Origin: JANMJD01 sp963847945
GTDB taxonomy: Bacteria > Actinomycetota > Acidimicrobiia > Acidimicrobiales > Ilumatobacteraceae
Assembly: GCA_963847945.1 (NCBI GenBank)
Contig: CAWKBX010000009.1
Location: 496,001 to 560,000, forward strand
Reading direction: 5' to 3'
Length of the DNA: 64,000 nucleotides
Shown: positions 1-8,239 of the stretch, piece by piece
Layout of the letters: each line of letters begins with the position of its first letter
How positions within the stretch are numbered: position 1 is the stretch's first letter
Notes under the pieces: generated by a model
Seen by the model: the letters and a program-made list of their open reading frames with translations, nothing else
What the model was told of the DNA's origin: nothing
Database searches by the model: none
Translations under genes and position numbers: made by a program

Positions 1-1086
1 GGCGCCGTGATGCCCGACATCGAGCGGAATACCGATCAGCGACCAGCGCTGCGACGCCGAGTGGCCCGCATACGCCCAGGTCACCAGCATCAACACACTG
101 ATCCCCACGGCACCGACCCAGCGGTGCTCGTCGTCCAACGAAGGAGCGAGAAACACCACCCCGGCGAGCACCGCAACAAGGACCACCCGAATGAGTAGGG
201 CGGCACCCGCGTCGGTATGCAATGCACCATTCAGCTTGCCCGTCGAGGCGAACGGCGACCTTCCTGCGATGTCGCCGGCGATCACCAACAGCTGACCGAT
301 CGCGGCGATCGCCGACGCGGCAACCGACCAACCAACCAACCGTCGAACGCCGCCTTGACCCCACACGGCCGGCCACACAAAGGTCGCCATCACTCCGACG
401 CCGGCAATCAACGCCATCGCCAGATAAGCGATCAACCGAAGCAGCCAGCGCACCGCGCTGGGGGTCGATCCGGAGGCCTCGACGCTTTCCGGGACGGCAC
501 TCGACACCACCGAGGTCGTGTCAATCAGGGTCGAGGACACCGTCGTATCGCCGGCCGTTTCGCCGGTACCCGGCTCGACAGGCACGGCGACGGGCGCCGC
601 CACGGTGACACCCGGGGCCACCGTCAGCACCGGAGGAACCGTGACCGCGGCCGCGACAACCGGGGCGACGGTCACTGCCGGGGCAATGGTCGCGACGGGG
701 GCGGCGACGATGAAGCCGACTCGCCCGGTGATCGCATGTCCGTCGGAACCGACGAGCCGCCAACGAATCGAGACCTCGCCGGTCAGCGGCGGAAGCGGCA
801 CGATCACCTCGCGATCGCCGTTGGCGCCGTAGCGGAAGTCGCCAAGGTCGCGGCGAGCACCGCTGGCCTCGACGAGCTGCACGCTGATGGTCTCCAGGGG
901 CACCGACTTGGCGAAGACCAGGGTGATCTCGGCGGGAGCGGCATCGAGTGAGCTCCCGTCGCCGGGGATGCTCGACTCGATCGTGTTGTGGGCGGCCGCC
1001 AACCGAGGAGCCGCCACCATGCCGACCAATGACGCCACGATGACCACGAGCAGGTGGGCGAGGTGGCGGGCGGGGCGTTGAGTCAT
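1..1086 (-). CDS. CopC/CopD-type copper resistance membrane protein (C-terminus cut by window edge)
   Basis: The visible 362 codons read on the minus strand from an ATG at 1086 and stay open to base 1. The N-terminus has a signal peptide ending in AAA, followed directly by the mature-start His of a CopC domain (AHNTIESSIPGDGS, about residues 31-130), with VFAKSVPLE and RLVGSDGHAITG typical of that periplasmic Cu-binding beta-barrel. A Pro/Val/Thr-rich linker follows (about 150-195). Then come several hydrophobic helices of a CopD-like membrane domain, including the conserved WAYAGHSAS segment near the edge. CopC-CopD fusions are thought to bind copper outside and move it across the membrane. 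The gene diverges from a BlaI/CopY-family repressor, which suggests metal-responsive control. The C-terminal helices lie outside the window. Confidence 0.85.
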   Translation of the reverse strand, partial: MTQRPARHLAHLLVVIVASLVGMVAAPRLAAAHNTIESSIPGDGSSLDAAPAEITLVFAKSVPLETISVQLVEASGARRDLGDFRYGANGDREVIVPLPPLTGEVSIRWRLVGSDGHAITGRVGFIVAAPVATIAPAVTVAPVVAAAVTVPPVLTVAPGVTVAAPVAVPVEPGTGETAGDTTVSSTLIDTTSVVSSAVPESVEASGSTPSAVRWLLRLIAYLAMALIAGVGVMATFVWPAVWGQGGVRRLVGWSVAASAIAAIGQLLVIAGDIAGRSPFASTGKLNGALHTDAGAALLIRVVLVAVLAGVVFLAPSLDDEHRWVGAVGISVLMLVTWAYAGHSASQRWSLIGIPLDVGHHGA

Positions 1087-1123
1087 CGAGTGGGAAGCGC
1101 ACCGCAAGGCACGGCCCTGCATC

Positions 1124-1147
1124 TACACTGTGTCGGAGATTATCCGA
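1124..1147. promoter_or_regulatory. candidate promoter/operator between copCD and blaI-like genes
   Basis: The 121-bp divergent gap holds a -10-like TACACT at 1124-1129. Next to it are two short palindromes: ACACTGTGT (1125-1133) and TCGGA-gatta-TCCGA (1133-1147). BlaI/CopY-family repressors bind TACAnnTGTA-like palindromes, so these are plausible autoregulatory sites. The match to the classic consensus is only partial. Confidence 0.35.
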
Positions 1148-1207
1148 TCCGCACGACGGCTGCCCGGCATCCTGCCCGATGGATGGCCCACCACCCGAGA
1201 GGGAGCC

Positions 1208-1564
1208 ATGTCAAAACGACCCGACGGCGCCCTCGAACACGAGGTGCTCAACATCCTGTGGGACGTCGACACGGCGCTCGTCACGTCTGAGGTGCGCGAC
1301 CGTTTGACCGACGATCTCGCCTACACCAGCGTGGCGACAATCCTTGCCCGGCTCCAGGCCAAGGGCCTGGTGACACGCACCCCATCCGGACGGGGGTTCG
1401 CCTTCCGAGCGGTGGTCAACGAGTCGCAGCTGACGGCCCGGCGAATCAACGACGTCCTCGCCTCGACCCGCGATCGGCGGGCCGCGTTGGCCGGGTTCGT
1501 CGGCGGATTGTCGTCGCGCGATGTCAAGGCGCTGCGAGCCCTGCTCGAGCAACCCGACAGCTGA
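1208..1564 (+). CDS. BlaI/MecI/CopY-family transcriptional repressor
   Basis: This 118-residue winged-helix protein fits the Penicillinase_R (BlaI/MecI/CopY) family, whose members are about 120-125 residues. Residues 5-75 carry the winged helix (LEHEVLNILWDV, YTSVATILARLQAKGLV, then a GRGFAFRAVV wing). The C-terminal helices (about 80-118) resemble the dimerisation and cleavage region. The ATG at 1208 is chosen because GGGAG lies a few bases upstream; the upstream extension of this frame has no family similarity. The stop overlaps the next ATG (ATGA), so it is translationally coupled to an M56-like peptidase, as in mycobacterial BlaI/BlaR pairs. It probably represses its own operon and perhaps the divergent copCD gene. 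Confidence 0.88.
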   Translation: MSKRPDGALEHEVLNILWDVDTALVTSEVRDRLTDDLAYTSVATILARLQAKGLVTRTPSGRGFAFRAVVNESQLTARRINDVLASTRDRRAALAGFVGGLSSRDVKALRALLEQPDS

Positions 1565-2448
1565 TGACCATGCTGTCGAGATTCGGCCCGCTGGCCACCA
1601 CGATCCTGCTCGGCGTGCTGGTCACCAGTGGCCACCGTCGACTCCCACCGCGCCTCGCCGCCCGCATGGCGATGGCAACCCTTGTGGCCATCACGCTCGC
1701 CGCAATTCCCTCGTTGTGGCTGCTCAGCCTGGGATTCCTGGCCCATGTTCCACTGGTAGGCTCCCGCCTGCAGTGGTGTGCGATGGTGCTCGGCATTCAT
1801 CACCAGGTGCCCGCGATCGCCGGTATTCCGGCGATCCTCGTATCGAGTGTCGGTCTCGCTCGCAGCGTGCGCGTGCTACGCCTGCATCGACGGGTGGTTT
1901 GCCACGACCCGGGAGCGATCGAGGTTGTCGACGGCACAGACGCCTACGCCGTCACGATTCCCGGTCGCGGCGGCCGAATCGTCATCTCGACGGCGATGTG
2001 CGACCTACTCGACGACGACGAACGTCGCGTCGTGCTCGCCCACGAAGAGGCCCACGCTCGGTTCCGCCACGATCGATATCTGCTTGCCGGCCGTCTCGCC
2101 AATGCGCTGCTCCCTGGCACCCGGCGGCTCAGCGACCGGCTGCACTTCATCATCGAGCGTTGGGCCGACGAGACCGCCGCCGCTCACCGCGGCGACCGGC
2201 GGTTCGTCGCCGCCACGTTGGCCAAGGTTGCCCTGTGCGTCGACGGTCAGCCGCGGGCCTTCGCCCTCGGATTTGCCGGGTTGGGCGTGACCGCCCGGGT
2301 CGCGGCCCTGCTCGAACCGCGCCGCCCGCGCCCGCACCGGGTCGTGATCGCCGGCCTGTGGCTCAGCATCGCGGCAACCGCGGGGCTGGCAACCATGCAG
2401 GTCCATCATCTTGCCGCGCTGATCACGGCGCTCTGCCCGGGCGGCTAG
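1564..2448 (+). CDS. M56/M48-type membrane zinc metallopeptidase (BlaR1-like, no sensor domain)
   Basis: The 294-residue protein has N-terminal hydrophobic segments (about 8-22, 36-60, 73-100), a cytosolic peptidase core and a C-terminal TM helix (about 257-275). The zinc motif HEEAH is at residues 160-164. An ExxxD helix (IIERWADETA, E198) supplies the expected third ligand. Partnership with a BlaI repressor through a 1-nt overlap fits the known arrangement in which a signalled M56 peptidase inactivates the repressor. Unlike staphylococcal BlaR1 it has no C-terminal penicillin-binding sensor domain, so the stimulus is unknown. Its last 4 bases overlap the convergent tetR stop. Confidence 0.8.
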   Translation: MTMLSRFGPLATTILLGVLVTSGHRRLPPRLAARMAMATLVAITLAAIPSLWLLSLGFLAHVPLVGSRLQWCAMVLGIHHQVPAIAGIPAILVSSVGLARSVRVLRLHRRVVCHDPGAIEVVDGTDAYAVTIPGRGGRIVISTAMCDLLDDDERRVVLAHEEAHARFRHDRYLLAGRLANALLPGTRRLSDRLHFIIERWADETAAAHRGDRRFVAATLAKVALCVDGQPRAFALGFAGLGVTARVAALLEPRRPRPHRVVIAGLWLSIAATAGLATMQVHHLAALITALCPGG

Positions 2449-3083
2449 GACGCAGCTGCGGCCCCGGCACCGCGCAGCAGCAACTCGACGTGGCGCTCGA
2501 TCTGCTGGGTGGTGATCGGTTGTCGGGAGATGAACCGGCGATAGAACAACGGCCCCACCAGCTGGCTCGCCAGTAATTCGACATCGGTGCCGGCGGGGAG
2601 TTGGTGCTGGGCGACCGCATCGGCGAGCCGCAGTTCAAGCCCGACGCGGCGCCGAGAGGCGAACTCGCGCGCCAGTCCCTGCACGTGTTCGTCGCGCTCG
2701 GCGGCATCGACCATCGTCGGAAGCACCGCCGCCCACGGAGCCGACGCCAGTCCGTCGACCAGCAGCGTGAGTGCAGCCCGTAGATCGTTGCGGAGCGAGC
2801 CCGTGTGCTCGTTGCCGGGAGTGTCCATGATCGATTCGATCGACTGGAAGGCGAGTTCGCCGCGCCCAGCCCAGTGCCGGTAGATCGTGGTCTTGGCCAC
2901 GCCACTGCGAGCGGCAATACCCTCGATCGTCAGCCCACTCAGGCCGACTTCGCGCAGCATCTCGATGGTCGCCGCAAGCACCGCCGCCTTACTGCGGGTG
3001 ACCCGCGGATCTTCGGTCCGTGACGGCGTCGCCGCGGGTGATCCACCCAACGTCACCGACCCCACGGGATCAGTGACCGGCAT
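2445..3083 (-). CDS. TetR/AcrR-family transcriptional repressor of the adjacent efflux pump
   Basis: This 212-residue protein has an N-terminal TetR DNA-binding domain. About residues 30-75 contain TRSKAAVLAATIEMLREVG, then the helix-turn-helix GLTIEGIAARSGVAKTTIYR. An all-helical ligand/dimer domain follows. I place the start at the ATG at 3083, which overlaps the end of the MFS pump gene by 14 nt; the longer frame upstream has no family support. The gene follows the pump in the same operon, so repression of that operon through the repeated GTAGC half-sites at the pump start is likely. The ligand is probably a substrate of the pump. Very Ala-rich C-terminus. Confidence 0.88.
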   Translation of the reverse strand: MPVTDPVGSVTLGGSPAATPSRTEDPRVTRSKAAVLAATIEMLREVGLSGLTIEGIAARSGVAKTTIYRHWAGRGELAFQSIESIMDTPGNEHTGSLRNDLRAALTLLVDGLASAPWAAVLPTMVDAAERDEHVQGLAREFASRRRVGLELRLADAVAQHQLPAGTDVELLASQLVGPLFYRRFISRQPITTQQIERHVELLLRGAGAAAAS

Positions 3084-4650
3084 CGGCGGGCATGTCGACA
3101 CCGGCCGGATACTGCCAGGCGACGACGATCGCGGTGATCGCGGCAAGCACCGCGACCGCTCGTAAGCCGGTTTGGGCACCGTTGACAAAGGCGTCGCGCA
3201 CCGCGCCGGTCAGGGCGCTGGCCGCGTCGGGCCCGGCGGTCTGGCTCAGCTGCTCGGCAACCCGGCTGGCCCGCCCGACATTCTTCAATACCTGATCAGC
3301 GGCATCGGACGGCAGGCTCGCCAGCGCCGGTTTCACATCGGAGCGATAGACCGCCGAGACGATGCTGCCGACGATGGCGATGCCGATGGCACCACCCAAC
3401 TCACGGCTCGTGTCGTTGACCGCGGAGCCGACTCCGGCCATGTGACGAGGCACGGCCGACATGATGCCCGACGTCATCGCCGGCATTGCCGATGCCATGC
3501 CCGCAGCCATCACCATCAGGCAGAAGGCCACATAGAGATAGGGCGTCGTCCGCCCGACGATCGAGAACAGAGCCAACCCCAGGCTGACCAGCAACAAGGC
3601 TCCAGCCACCGTGCGGCGCACCCCGAACCGGTGGGCGACCGCCGCGGCGCGAGGCGAGACGACAATCATCGTGAACGCGAACGGCAGGCCCGCAACACCG
3701 GCCCGCAACGCGCTGTAGCCCCGCACGTACTGCAGGTACTGCGACATCACGAAGAACAGCGAGAACATCGCCATGAACGTGAAGGCAATGCCGGCGGCAC
3801 TCACCGAGAACCGCCGATTGGCGAACAACGACATGTCGAGCATCGGGTTCGTTCGCCGCCGTTCCCAGACGATGAACCCGCCTATACCGACGATGGCGGC
3901 GACGAAGCCGCCGAGGACGACAGCCGATCCCCATCCCTTCTCGGGGCCCTCGATGATCGCGAAAAGCAACGAGCTGAATCCGACCATCGAGAGGATCGCG
4001 CCCACCGGATCAAGGCGGGTCGAGGCCCCCTCGCTGGAACTCGGCGCGAGGACGAGAATCAAGATGAACGCCACGATCGCGATCGGCACGGTGGCGATGA
4101 ACACCGATCCGTACCAGAAGTGAGAGAGGAGCACGCCGCTGGTGATCGGCCCGATTGCCCCTCCCGCGCCGGCGAACCCGGCCCACGTGGCGATTGCCTT
4201 GGGCCGCTCGGCCGGCGGGAAGACCGAGGTCAGCATCGACAGGGTGGCCGGCATGATCAGCGCCGCACCGATCCCCATGACCGCCCGGCAGGCAATGAGC
4301 ACGCTCGGATCGCTCGACTGGGAGCAGGCGACCGATGCCACGGCGAAAATAGCCAGGCCGATGAGCAGTGCACCTTTACGGCCGAACCGGTCGCCCAACG
4401 AACCGGCGAACAGCAACAGCCCGGCAAACACGACCGCATAGGCATCGACGATCCACAGGATCTGGGTGTCGGTCGGTCGTAGCTCGGCGGCCAACGTCGG
4501 AATGGCGGTGTTCAACGAGCTCACCGAGGCGACGACGAGTACGAGACACAGGCACATCAGCGACAGCGTCCACCATCGCCGTTCGTATGCCTTGGGGTCG
4601 ATGCCGAACGTCTCGGGGGGCGAGACATTCGAGAGGGTTTCGCTACGCAT
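3070..4650 (-). CDS. MFS multidrug efflux transporter, DHA2 (EmrB/QacA) family
   Basis: The 526-residue protein with about 14 predicted membrane helices fits the DHA2 drug:H+ antiporter family. Recognisable signatures are the motif-A-like loop GSLGDRFGRKGAL after TM2 and motif C in TM5 (GFAGAGGAIGPITSGVL). TM helices fill most of residues 25-490; a long extracytoplasmic/cytoplasmic segment lies near 430-480 and a last helix near 500. ATG 4650 is selected because family similarity begins there and the operator half-sites surround it. The frame continues 57 codons upstream without similarity. It is co-transcribed with the downstream tetR gene through a 14-nt overlap. Confidence 0.9.
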   Translation of the reverse strand: MRSETLSNVSPPETFGIDPKAYERRWWTLSLMCLCLVLVVASVSSLNTAIPTLAAELRPTDTQILWIVDAYAVVFAGLLLFAGSLGDRFGRKGALLIGLAIFAVASVACSQSSDPSVLIACRAVMGIGAALIMPATLSMLTSVFPPAERPKAIATWAGFAGAGGAIGPITSGVLLSHFWYGSVFIATVPIAIVAFILILVLAPSSSEGASTRLDPVGAILSMVGFSSLLFAIIEGPEKGWGSAVVLGGFVAAIVGIGGFIVWERRRTNPMLDMSLFANRRFSVSAAGIAFTFMAMFSLFFVMSQYLQYVRGYSALRAGVAGLPFAFTMIVVSPRAAAVAHRFGVRRTVAGALLLVSLGLALFSIVGRTTPYLYVAFCLMVMAAGMASAMPAMTSGIMSAVPRHMAGVGSAVNDTSRELGGAIGIAIVGSIVSAVYRSDVKPALASLPSDAADQVLKNVGRASRVAEQLSQTAGPDAASALTGAVRDAFVNGAQTGLRAVAVLAAITAIVVAWQYPAGVDMPADAGH

Positions 4651-4673
4651 GTGTAGCAGAATATCTTCGCTAC
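4642..4673. promoter_or_regulatory. candidate TetR operator: three alternating GTAGC half-sites
   Basis: GCTAC (4642-4646), GTAGC (4653-4657) and GCTAC (4669-4673) form two overlapping inverted repeats with 6-nt and 11-nt centres. They span the efflux-pump start codon (4648-4650). This is where the downstream-encoded TetR repressor would be expected to bind. Binding is inferred. Confidence 0.5.
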
Positions 4674-4821
4674 GGTGCCGTTTCACAGCCTCGGCGGAAG
4701 GTCGCCTGTCACACTTCAGCGTCCAGCCGGGACAGGTGCGTACCGATCTTGTCGAAAACCTTCGAAAACTTTCTGACGCCGTCCGACCGGCCATCGGCGC
4801 GCCACGGGCTAGACAGAGCAC

Positions 4822-5289
4822 GTGACCGCTGCCGAAGCCACCGAACCCGCTGGGCCCCCGATGCTGTATCGGCTGGGCCAGGCCGCCGAGCTCCTGGGGG
4901 TCAGCGTCGACACGGTTCGACGCTGGGCAGACGAGGGCCGCCTCGCCACCGCTCGCACCGCCGGCGGCCAGCGGATGGTCGACGGCGAAGACCTGGCGCG
5001 ATTGGCCCGCGACGTCGCCGAGACCCCCACCGAACCCGAAGCGATTGTCGGGCGGTCAGCGCGCAACCGGTTCGCCGGCATCGTCACCCGGGTTCTGGCC
5101 GACACGGTCGCCGCCCAGGTCGAGATTCAGGCCGGCCCCCATCGCATCGTGTCGCTGATGACACGCGAAGCGGTCGACGAACTCGGCCTGCGGCCAGGCA
5201 TGTTGGCGGTGGCCAGCGTGAAGTCGACCAGCGTGGTCATCGAGGTACCGAGCAGCTCGGGAAAGTTTGGGCCTGATAGCATCGGCTAA
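4822..5289 (+). CDS. MerR/excisionase-type HTH regulator with molybdate-binding TOBE domain
   Basis: This 155-residue protein has an N-terminal helix-turn-helix (about 14-60; LYRLGQAAELLGVSVDTVRRW followed by AGGQRMVDGEDL) and a C-terminal Mop/TOBE domain (about 80-150; SARNRFAGIVTRVLADTVAA, LMTREAVDELGLRPG, KSTSVVIEV). TOBE domains bind molybdate or tungstate oxyanions. The stop overlaps the modA ATG by one base, so this is almost certainly the molybdate sensor of the mod operon and differs from the classic ModE LysR-like fold. GTG 4822 is used; an internal ATG at 4861 lacks a ribosome-binding site and would trim the N-terminus just before the HTH. Confidence 0.85.
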   Translation: MTAAEATEPAGPPMLYRLGQAAELLGVSVDTVRRWADEGRLATARTAGGQRMVDGEDLARLARDVAETPTEPEAIVGRSARNRFAGIVTRVLADTVAAQVEIQAGPHRIVSLMTREAVDELGLRPGMLAVASVKSTSVVIEVPSSSGKFGPDSIG

Positions 5290-6044
5290 TGCGAGCTTTT
5301 CGGGCTATCAGCCTTGCAACTGCGGTGATTTTTGCCGCCACAGCGTGCGGCTCCAAGCCCCCGGCCAACCAATTGACGGTCGCCGCGGCGTCCGATCTGA
5401 AGCCGGTGCTCGATCCGATCGCCGCCCGGTTTCAGGCCGACACCGGGGTTGCCGTCTCGATCACCTATGGCTCGTCGGGGCAGCTCGCCACCCAGATCGC
5501 CCAGGGATCGCCGATCGACCTGTTCTTCTCTGCCGACCGCAGTCAGGCCGAATCCGCCGCCGCTGCCATCGGTGCAGACCCGTCGACACTGACCACATAC
5601 GCCCTGGCTCGATTGGCCGTGTGGGTCGCCGGCGATCAAGCGCCCGACATCGCCACGCTCGTTGATGCCCGCTTCGCCCACATCGCGATCGCCAACCCCG
5701 ACCACGCCCCCTACGGGCGAGCGGCGCGCGATGCCCTCGTCTCGGCGGGCATCTACGACGCCGTCGCCGACCGGTTGGTACTCGGCGAGAACGTGGCCGA
5801 TACGTTGCGGCTGGCGACGTCGGGCAACGCCGACGCCGCGGTCGTTGCCCTCTCGTTGGCCAAGACGGCCGGCGGATCGTTCATCGAAGTCCCCGTCGAC
5901 CTGTTCACCCCCCTCGAACAGACCGCCGTCGTCATCGCCACCAACCCGGTTGCCCGGCAGAGCGCGGCAGACCTCCTCGCCCAGATGACCAATGCCACCG
6001 GTCGATCGGCCTTCGCCGACGCCGGATTCGGCCTGCCGGCCTGA
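5289..6044 (+). CDS. modA: molybdate ABC transporter substrate-binding lipoprotein
   Basis: The 251-residue ModA has a lipoprotein signal (lipobox near FAATAC, Cys20) and then the periplasmic-binding fold starting LTVAAASDLKPVLDPIAARF. Oxyanion-contacting segments are recognisable: ASDL, YGSSGQLATQI, PIDLFFSADRSQ and ANPDHAPYGRAA. It captures molybdate/tungstate outside the membrane and passes it to ModBC. It is first of three transport genes after the TOBE regulator. The ANPDHAPYG hinge motif differs from the Cys-containing motif of the two other ModA proteins in this window, so it belongs to a separate subfamily. Confidence 0.93.
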   Translation: MRAFRAISLATAVIFAATACGSKPPANQLTVAAASDLKPVLDPIAARFQADTGVAVSITYGSSGQLATQIAQGSPIDLFFSADRSQAESAAAAIGADPSTLTTYALARLAVWVAGDQAPDIATLVDARFAHIAIANPDHAPYGRAARDALVSAGIYDAVADRLVLGENVADTLRLATSGNADAAVVALSLAKTAGGSFIEVPVDLFTPLEQTAVVIATNPVARQSAADLLAQMTNATGRSAFADAGFGLPA

Positions 6045-6068
6045 GTCGACGAACCGAAGTCGTCACCG

Positions 6069-6734
6069 ATGTGGTCGCCGCTGTGGATCACCCTCCGAGT
6101 CACGCTGCTGGCCGGAAGCATCGCCGCCGTCGCCGGCACCGTCGCCGGCTATGCACTGGCCAAGTCCCGCTTCCGCGGTCGGCGGCTGGTCGAGGCGGTG
6201 CTCAGCCTGCCGATCGTGCTGCCGCCGACCGTGCTCGGCTACTACCTGCTCGTCACGCTCGGACGACGCAGCACGATTGGTCGATGGTGGGAAGACGTCA
6301 CCGGCTCATCCATCGCCTTCACGCTGACCGGTGCGGTGGTCGCCGCGTCGGTGTCGGCGCTGCCCTACGTGGTTCGGGCGGCTCGGGCGGCCATCGAAGG
6401 CGTCGACCCCCGGCTCGAGGCCGCGGCGCGCACGATGGGATTGGCCGAGTCCCGTGTCGCCTGGCATGTCACCGTGCCCGTCGCCCGCCGCTCGATCGCC
6501 GCCGGAGTCGCCCTGGGGTTTGCTCGGGCTCTCGGTGATTTCGGAGCCACGGTGATGCTCGCCGGCAACATTCCCGGCCGGACCCAGACGATGCCGATCG
6601 CCCTCTACGACGCCGTGCAAGCCAACGATGAAGGCCGGGCGCGTTCGTTCTCGGTCGTGCTCGGCGTGTTGGCGATCGGCTTGCTGCTCATCGTCAACCG
6701 CCTCGGCGACGCACCCGACCGGGCTTCCCGATGA
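6069..6734 (+). CDS. modB: molybdate ABC transporter permease
   Basis: The 221-residue inner-membrane permease has about five to six TM helices. It carries the BPD_transp_1 EAA-loop signature near residues 120-160 (EAAARTMGLAESRVAWHVTVP followed by ARRSIAAG) and the ModB-typical LPIVLPPTVLGYYLL and ALGDFGATVMLAGNIPG. Length matches ModB (about 220-230). It lies 24 nt after modA and overlaps modC by 4 nt (ATGA), consistent with one operon encoding a ModABC importer. Confidence 0.94.
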   Translation: MWSPLWITLRVTLLAGSIAAVAGTVAGYALAKSRFRGRRLVEAVLSLPIVLPPTVLGYYLLVTLGRRSTIGRWWEDVTGSSIAFTLTGAVVAASVSALPYVVRAARAAIEGVDPRLEAAARTMGLAESRVAWHVTVPVARRSIAAGVALGFARALGDFGATVMLAGNIPGRTQTMPIALYDAVQANDEGRARSFSVVLGVLAIGLLLIVNRLGDAPDRASR

Positions 6735-7366
6735 CCCTCAACGTCGACATCGAGGTGGCAGCCGGCACCACCGTCGTGAACGCGGCATTCACCGCGGAAC
6801 CCGGCATCACCGCCCTCGTCGGCCCGTCCGGCGTTGGGAAGTCGTTGACGTTGGCCGCGATCGCCGGCCTTGTTCGTCCCCGCCGCGGCACCATTTCGTT
6901 CAATCGTCTGACCTGGGCAGATGCCACCGGCAATCTGCACGTTCCGACGCAGGCACGACGGATCGGGATGGTGTTCCAAGACGGCGCCCTGCTTCCCCAT
7001 CGCCGAGCGAGCAGCAACGTCGAACTCGCGCTGCAGTACCGACTGCCCCGGAACCAACGGGCGCACGCTGCGGACCGTTGGTTGACCCGCACCGGCATAG
7101 CCCACCGGGCTACGTCGTTGCCGTCGACGCTGTCGGGCGGCGAACGACAACGGGTCGCACTGGCGCGGGCCCTGGCCACCGAACCCGAGTTGCTGCTGCT
7201 CGACGAGCCGTTCAGCGCCGTCGACGTCGAGGCCCGGGCGGCCCTGCGGCAACTGGTCCGAGACATTGTCGACGAACAGCAACTGACGGCCGTGCTCGTC
7301 ACCCACGACGCCGATGACGTCGCCCAACTCGCCAACTCCGTCGTTCGGCTCGACGATCGGGCGTGA
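6731..7366 (+). CDS. modC: molybdate ABC transporter ATP-binding protein, short form without TOBE domain
   Basis: The 211-residue ABC ATPase has Walker A GPSGVGKS (31-38), Q-loop MVFQDGALLPH (about 80-90), signature LSGGERQR (134-141), Walker B LLLLDEP (154-160) and the H-loop THDADDV. Classic ModC is about 350 residues with a C-terminal TOBE molybdate sensor; here that part is missing, and the TOBE domain sits instead in the separate regulator at the start of the operon. It energises uptake through ModB. Confidence 0.92.
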   Translation: MTLNVDIEVAAGTTVVNAAFTAEPGITALVGPSGVGKSLTLAAIAGLVRPRRGTISFNRLTWADATGNLHVPTQARRIGMVFQDGALLPHRRASSNVELALQYRLPRNQRAHAADRWLTRTGIAHRATSLPSTLSGGERQRVALARALATEPELLLLDEPFSAVDVEARAALRQLVRDIVDEQQLTAVLVTHDADDVAQLANSVVRLDDRA

Positions 7367-7370
7367 GGAC

Positions 7371-7406
7371 GGCTCGATCGACGGCTCGATCGACGGCTCG
7401 ATCTAC
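7371..7406. repeat. 12-bp tandem repeat x3 between convergent modC and modA2
   Basis: Three tandem copies of GGCTCGATCGAC (7371-7382, 7383-7394, and 7395-7406 with one change) fill the gap between modC and the convergent modA-like gene. They include the TAG stop of the latter (7403-7405). A slippage-type repeat with no clear function; it could form weak hairpins because GATC/TCGA are palindromic. Confidence 0.7.
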
Positions 7407-8233
7407 GGCGTCAGGAAACCACGCCGTCGTAAGATCTCGCGACCCGTCGGCCCCGTGAGCAGCTCGACGAACGCAGCGTCAAGCGCTGAGCGCTTCGAGG
7501 TGGCCACCGACGCGATCGAGTGCTCGGCGACGACATTGATCTCGGCCGGAATGGCGATTCGATCGACCTTGGCCCCCGCGGCGGCGATCTCTGAGCCGTA
7601 GACGATGCCCGCGTCGATCGCCCCTGACGCCACCTGAGCAAGCACGTCGGCGGCATCGGTTGCATCGGCCGGAGCGAGCTTCACGCCGTTGTCCTTCAAC
7701 ATCCGCCGGGCGAACCGTCCGCATGGCCGCTCGGGCTCGCACAGGCCGACCGTGATCGAACGCTTCGACAGCCCGGCGAGATCCGCGATCATCTTCGGAT
7801 TGCCAGGGGCGACCACGATCTCAAAGGCGTCGGTTGCGAAGACCACCTCGGGGGCTTGCATCAGGCCATCGGTCTGCACCTGGTCCATCTGCGACGGGTC
7901 GGATGAGGCGAACAGGTCGATCTTCGATCCCTTGGTAACCCCGGCGGCAATGGCCGCCGACGAGTCGTAGGTCACCACCGCGAAGGCGTCGGGATAGGTC
8001 GCCGCGAACGCTTCAGCGAACTCGTCGAATGTCTCGGTCAGCGACGCTGCCGCGTACACCGTGATCGCCCCGGTCATCTCGTCGAAGGTGACCGGGGGTG
8101 GCGGGATCGTGGTCGACTTCGGCGGTCGCGTCGTTGGCGGCGGCACGGTCGCAACCGTCTCGGTCGCGCTCGCGCATGCCGCGACCGACGAGGCTGCGAT
8201 CGCCAGCACCAGCCAACGCCCAGACACCTTCAT
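7403..8233 (-). CDS. ModA-family molybdate-binding lipoprotein, Cys-motif actinobacterial subfamily (copy 2)
   Basis: This 276-residue secreted protein has a lipobox near SVAACAS (Cys20), a Thr/Pro-rich tether (about 25-50) and a ModA fold (ITVYAAASLTETFDEFAEAF, TYDSSAAIAAGVTKGSKIDLFA, VVAPGNPKM). It carries the paired-cysteine motif LCEPERPCGRFARRMLK, shared with the ModA-like protein at 26786-27736 but absent from the modABC-operon ModA. It converges on modC and has its own promoter and leader hairpin. It may be an alternative receptor feeding ModBC or may bind a related oxyanion. An SD (GGAGGTGAG) lies 6 nt before the ATG, inside the hairpin. Confidence 0.87.
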   Translation of the reverse strand: MKVSGRWLVLAIAASSVAACASATETVATVPPPTTRPPKSTTIPPPPVTFDEMTGAITVYAAASLTETFDEFAEAFAATYPDAFAVVTYDSSAAIAAGVTKGSKIDLFASSDPSQMDQVQTDGLMQAPEVVFATDAFEIVVAPGNPKMIADLAGLSKRSITVGLCEPERPCGRFARRMLKDNGVKLAPADATDAADVLAQVASGAIDAGIVYGSEIAAAGAKVDRIAIPAEINVVAEHSIASVATSKRSALDAAFVELLTGPTGREILRRRGFLTP

Positions 8234-8239
8234 GCGAAA

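Noticed and set aside
3172..4482. 436-codon plus-strand frame opposite the MFS pump
   Set aside because: Shadow of the high-GC antisense frame; composition is Arg/His/Asp-rich with no domain, while the minus strand encodes a clear transporter.
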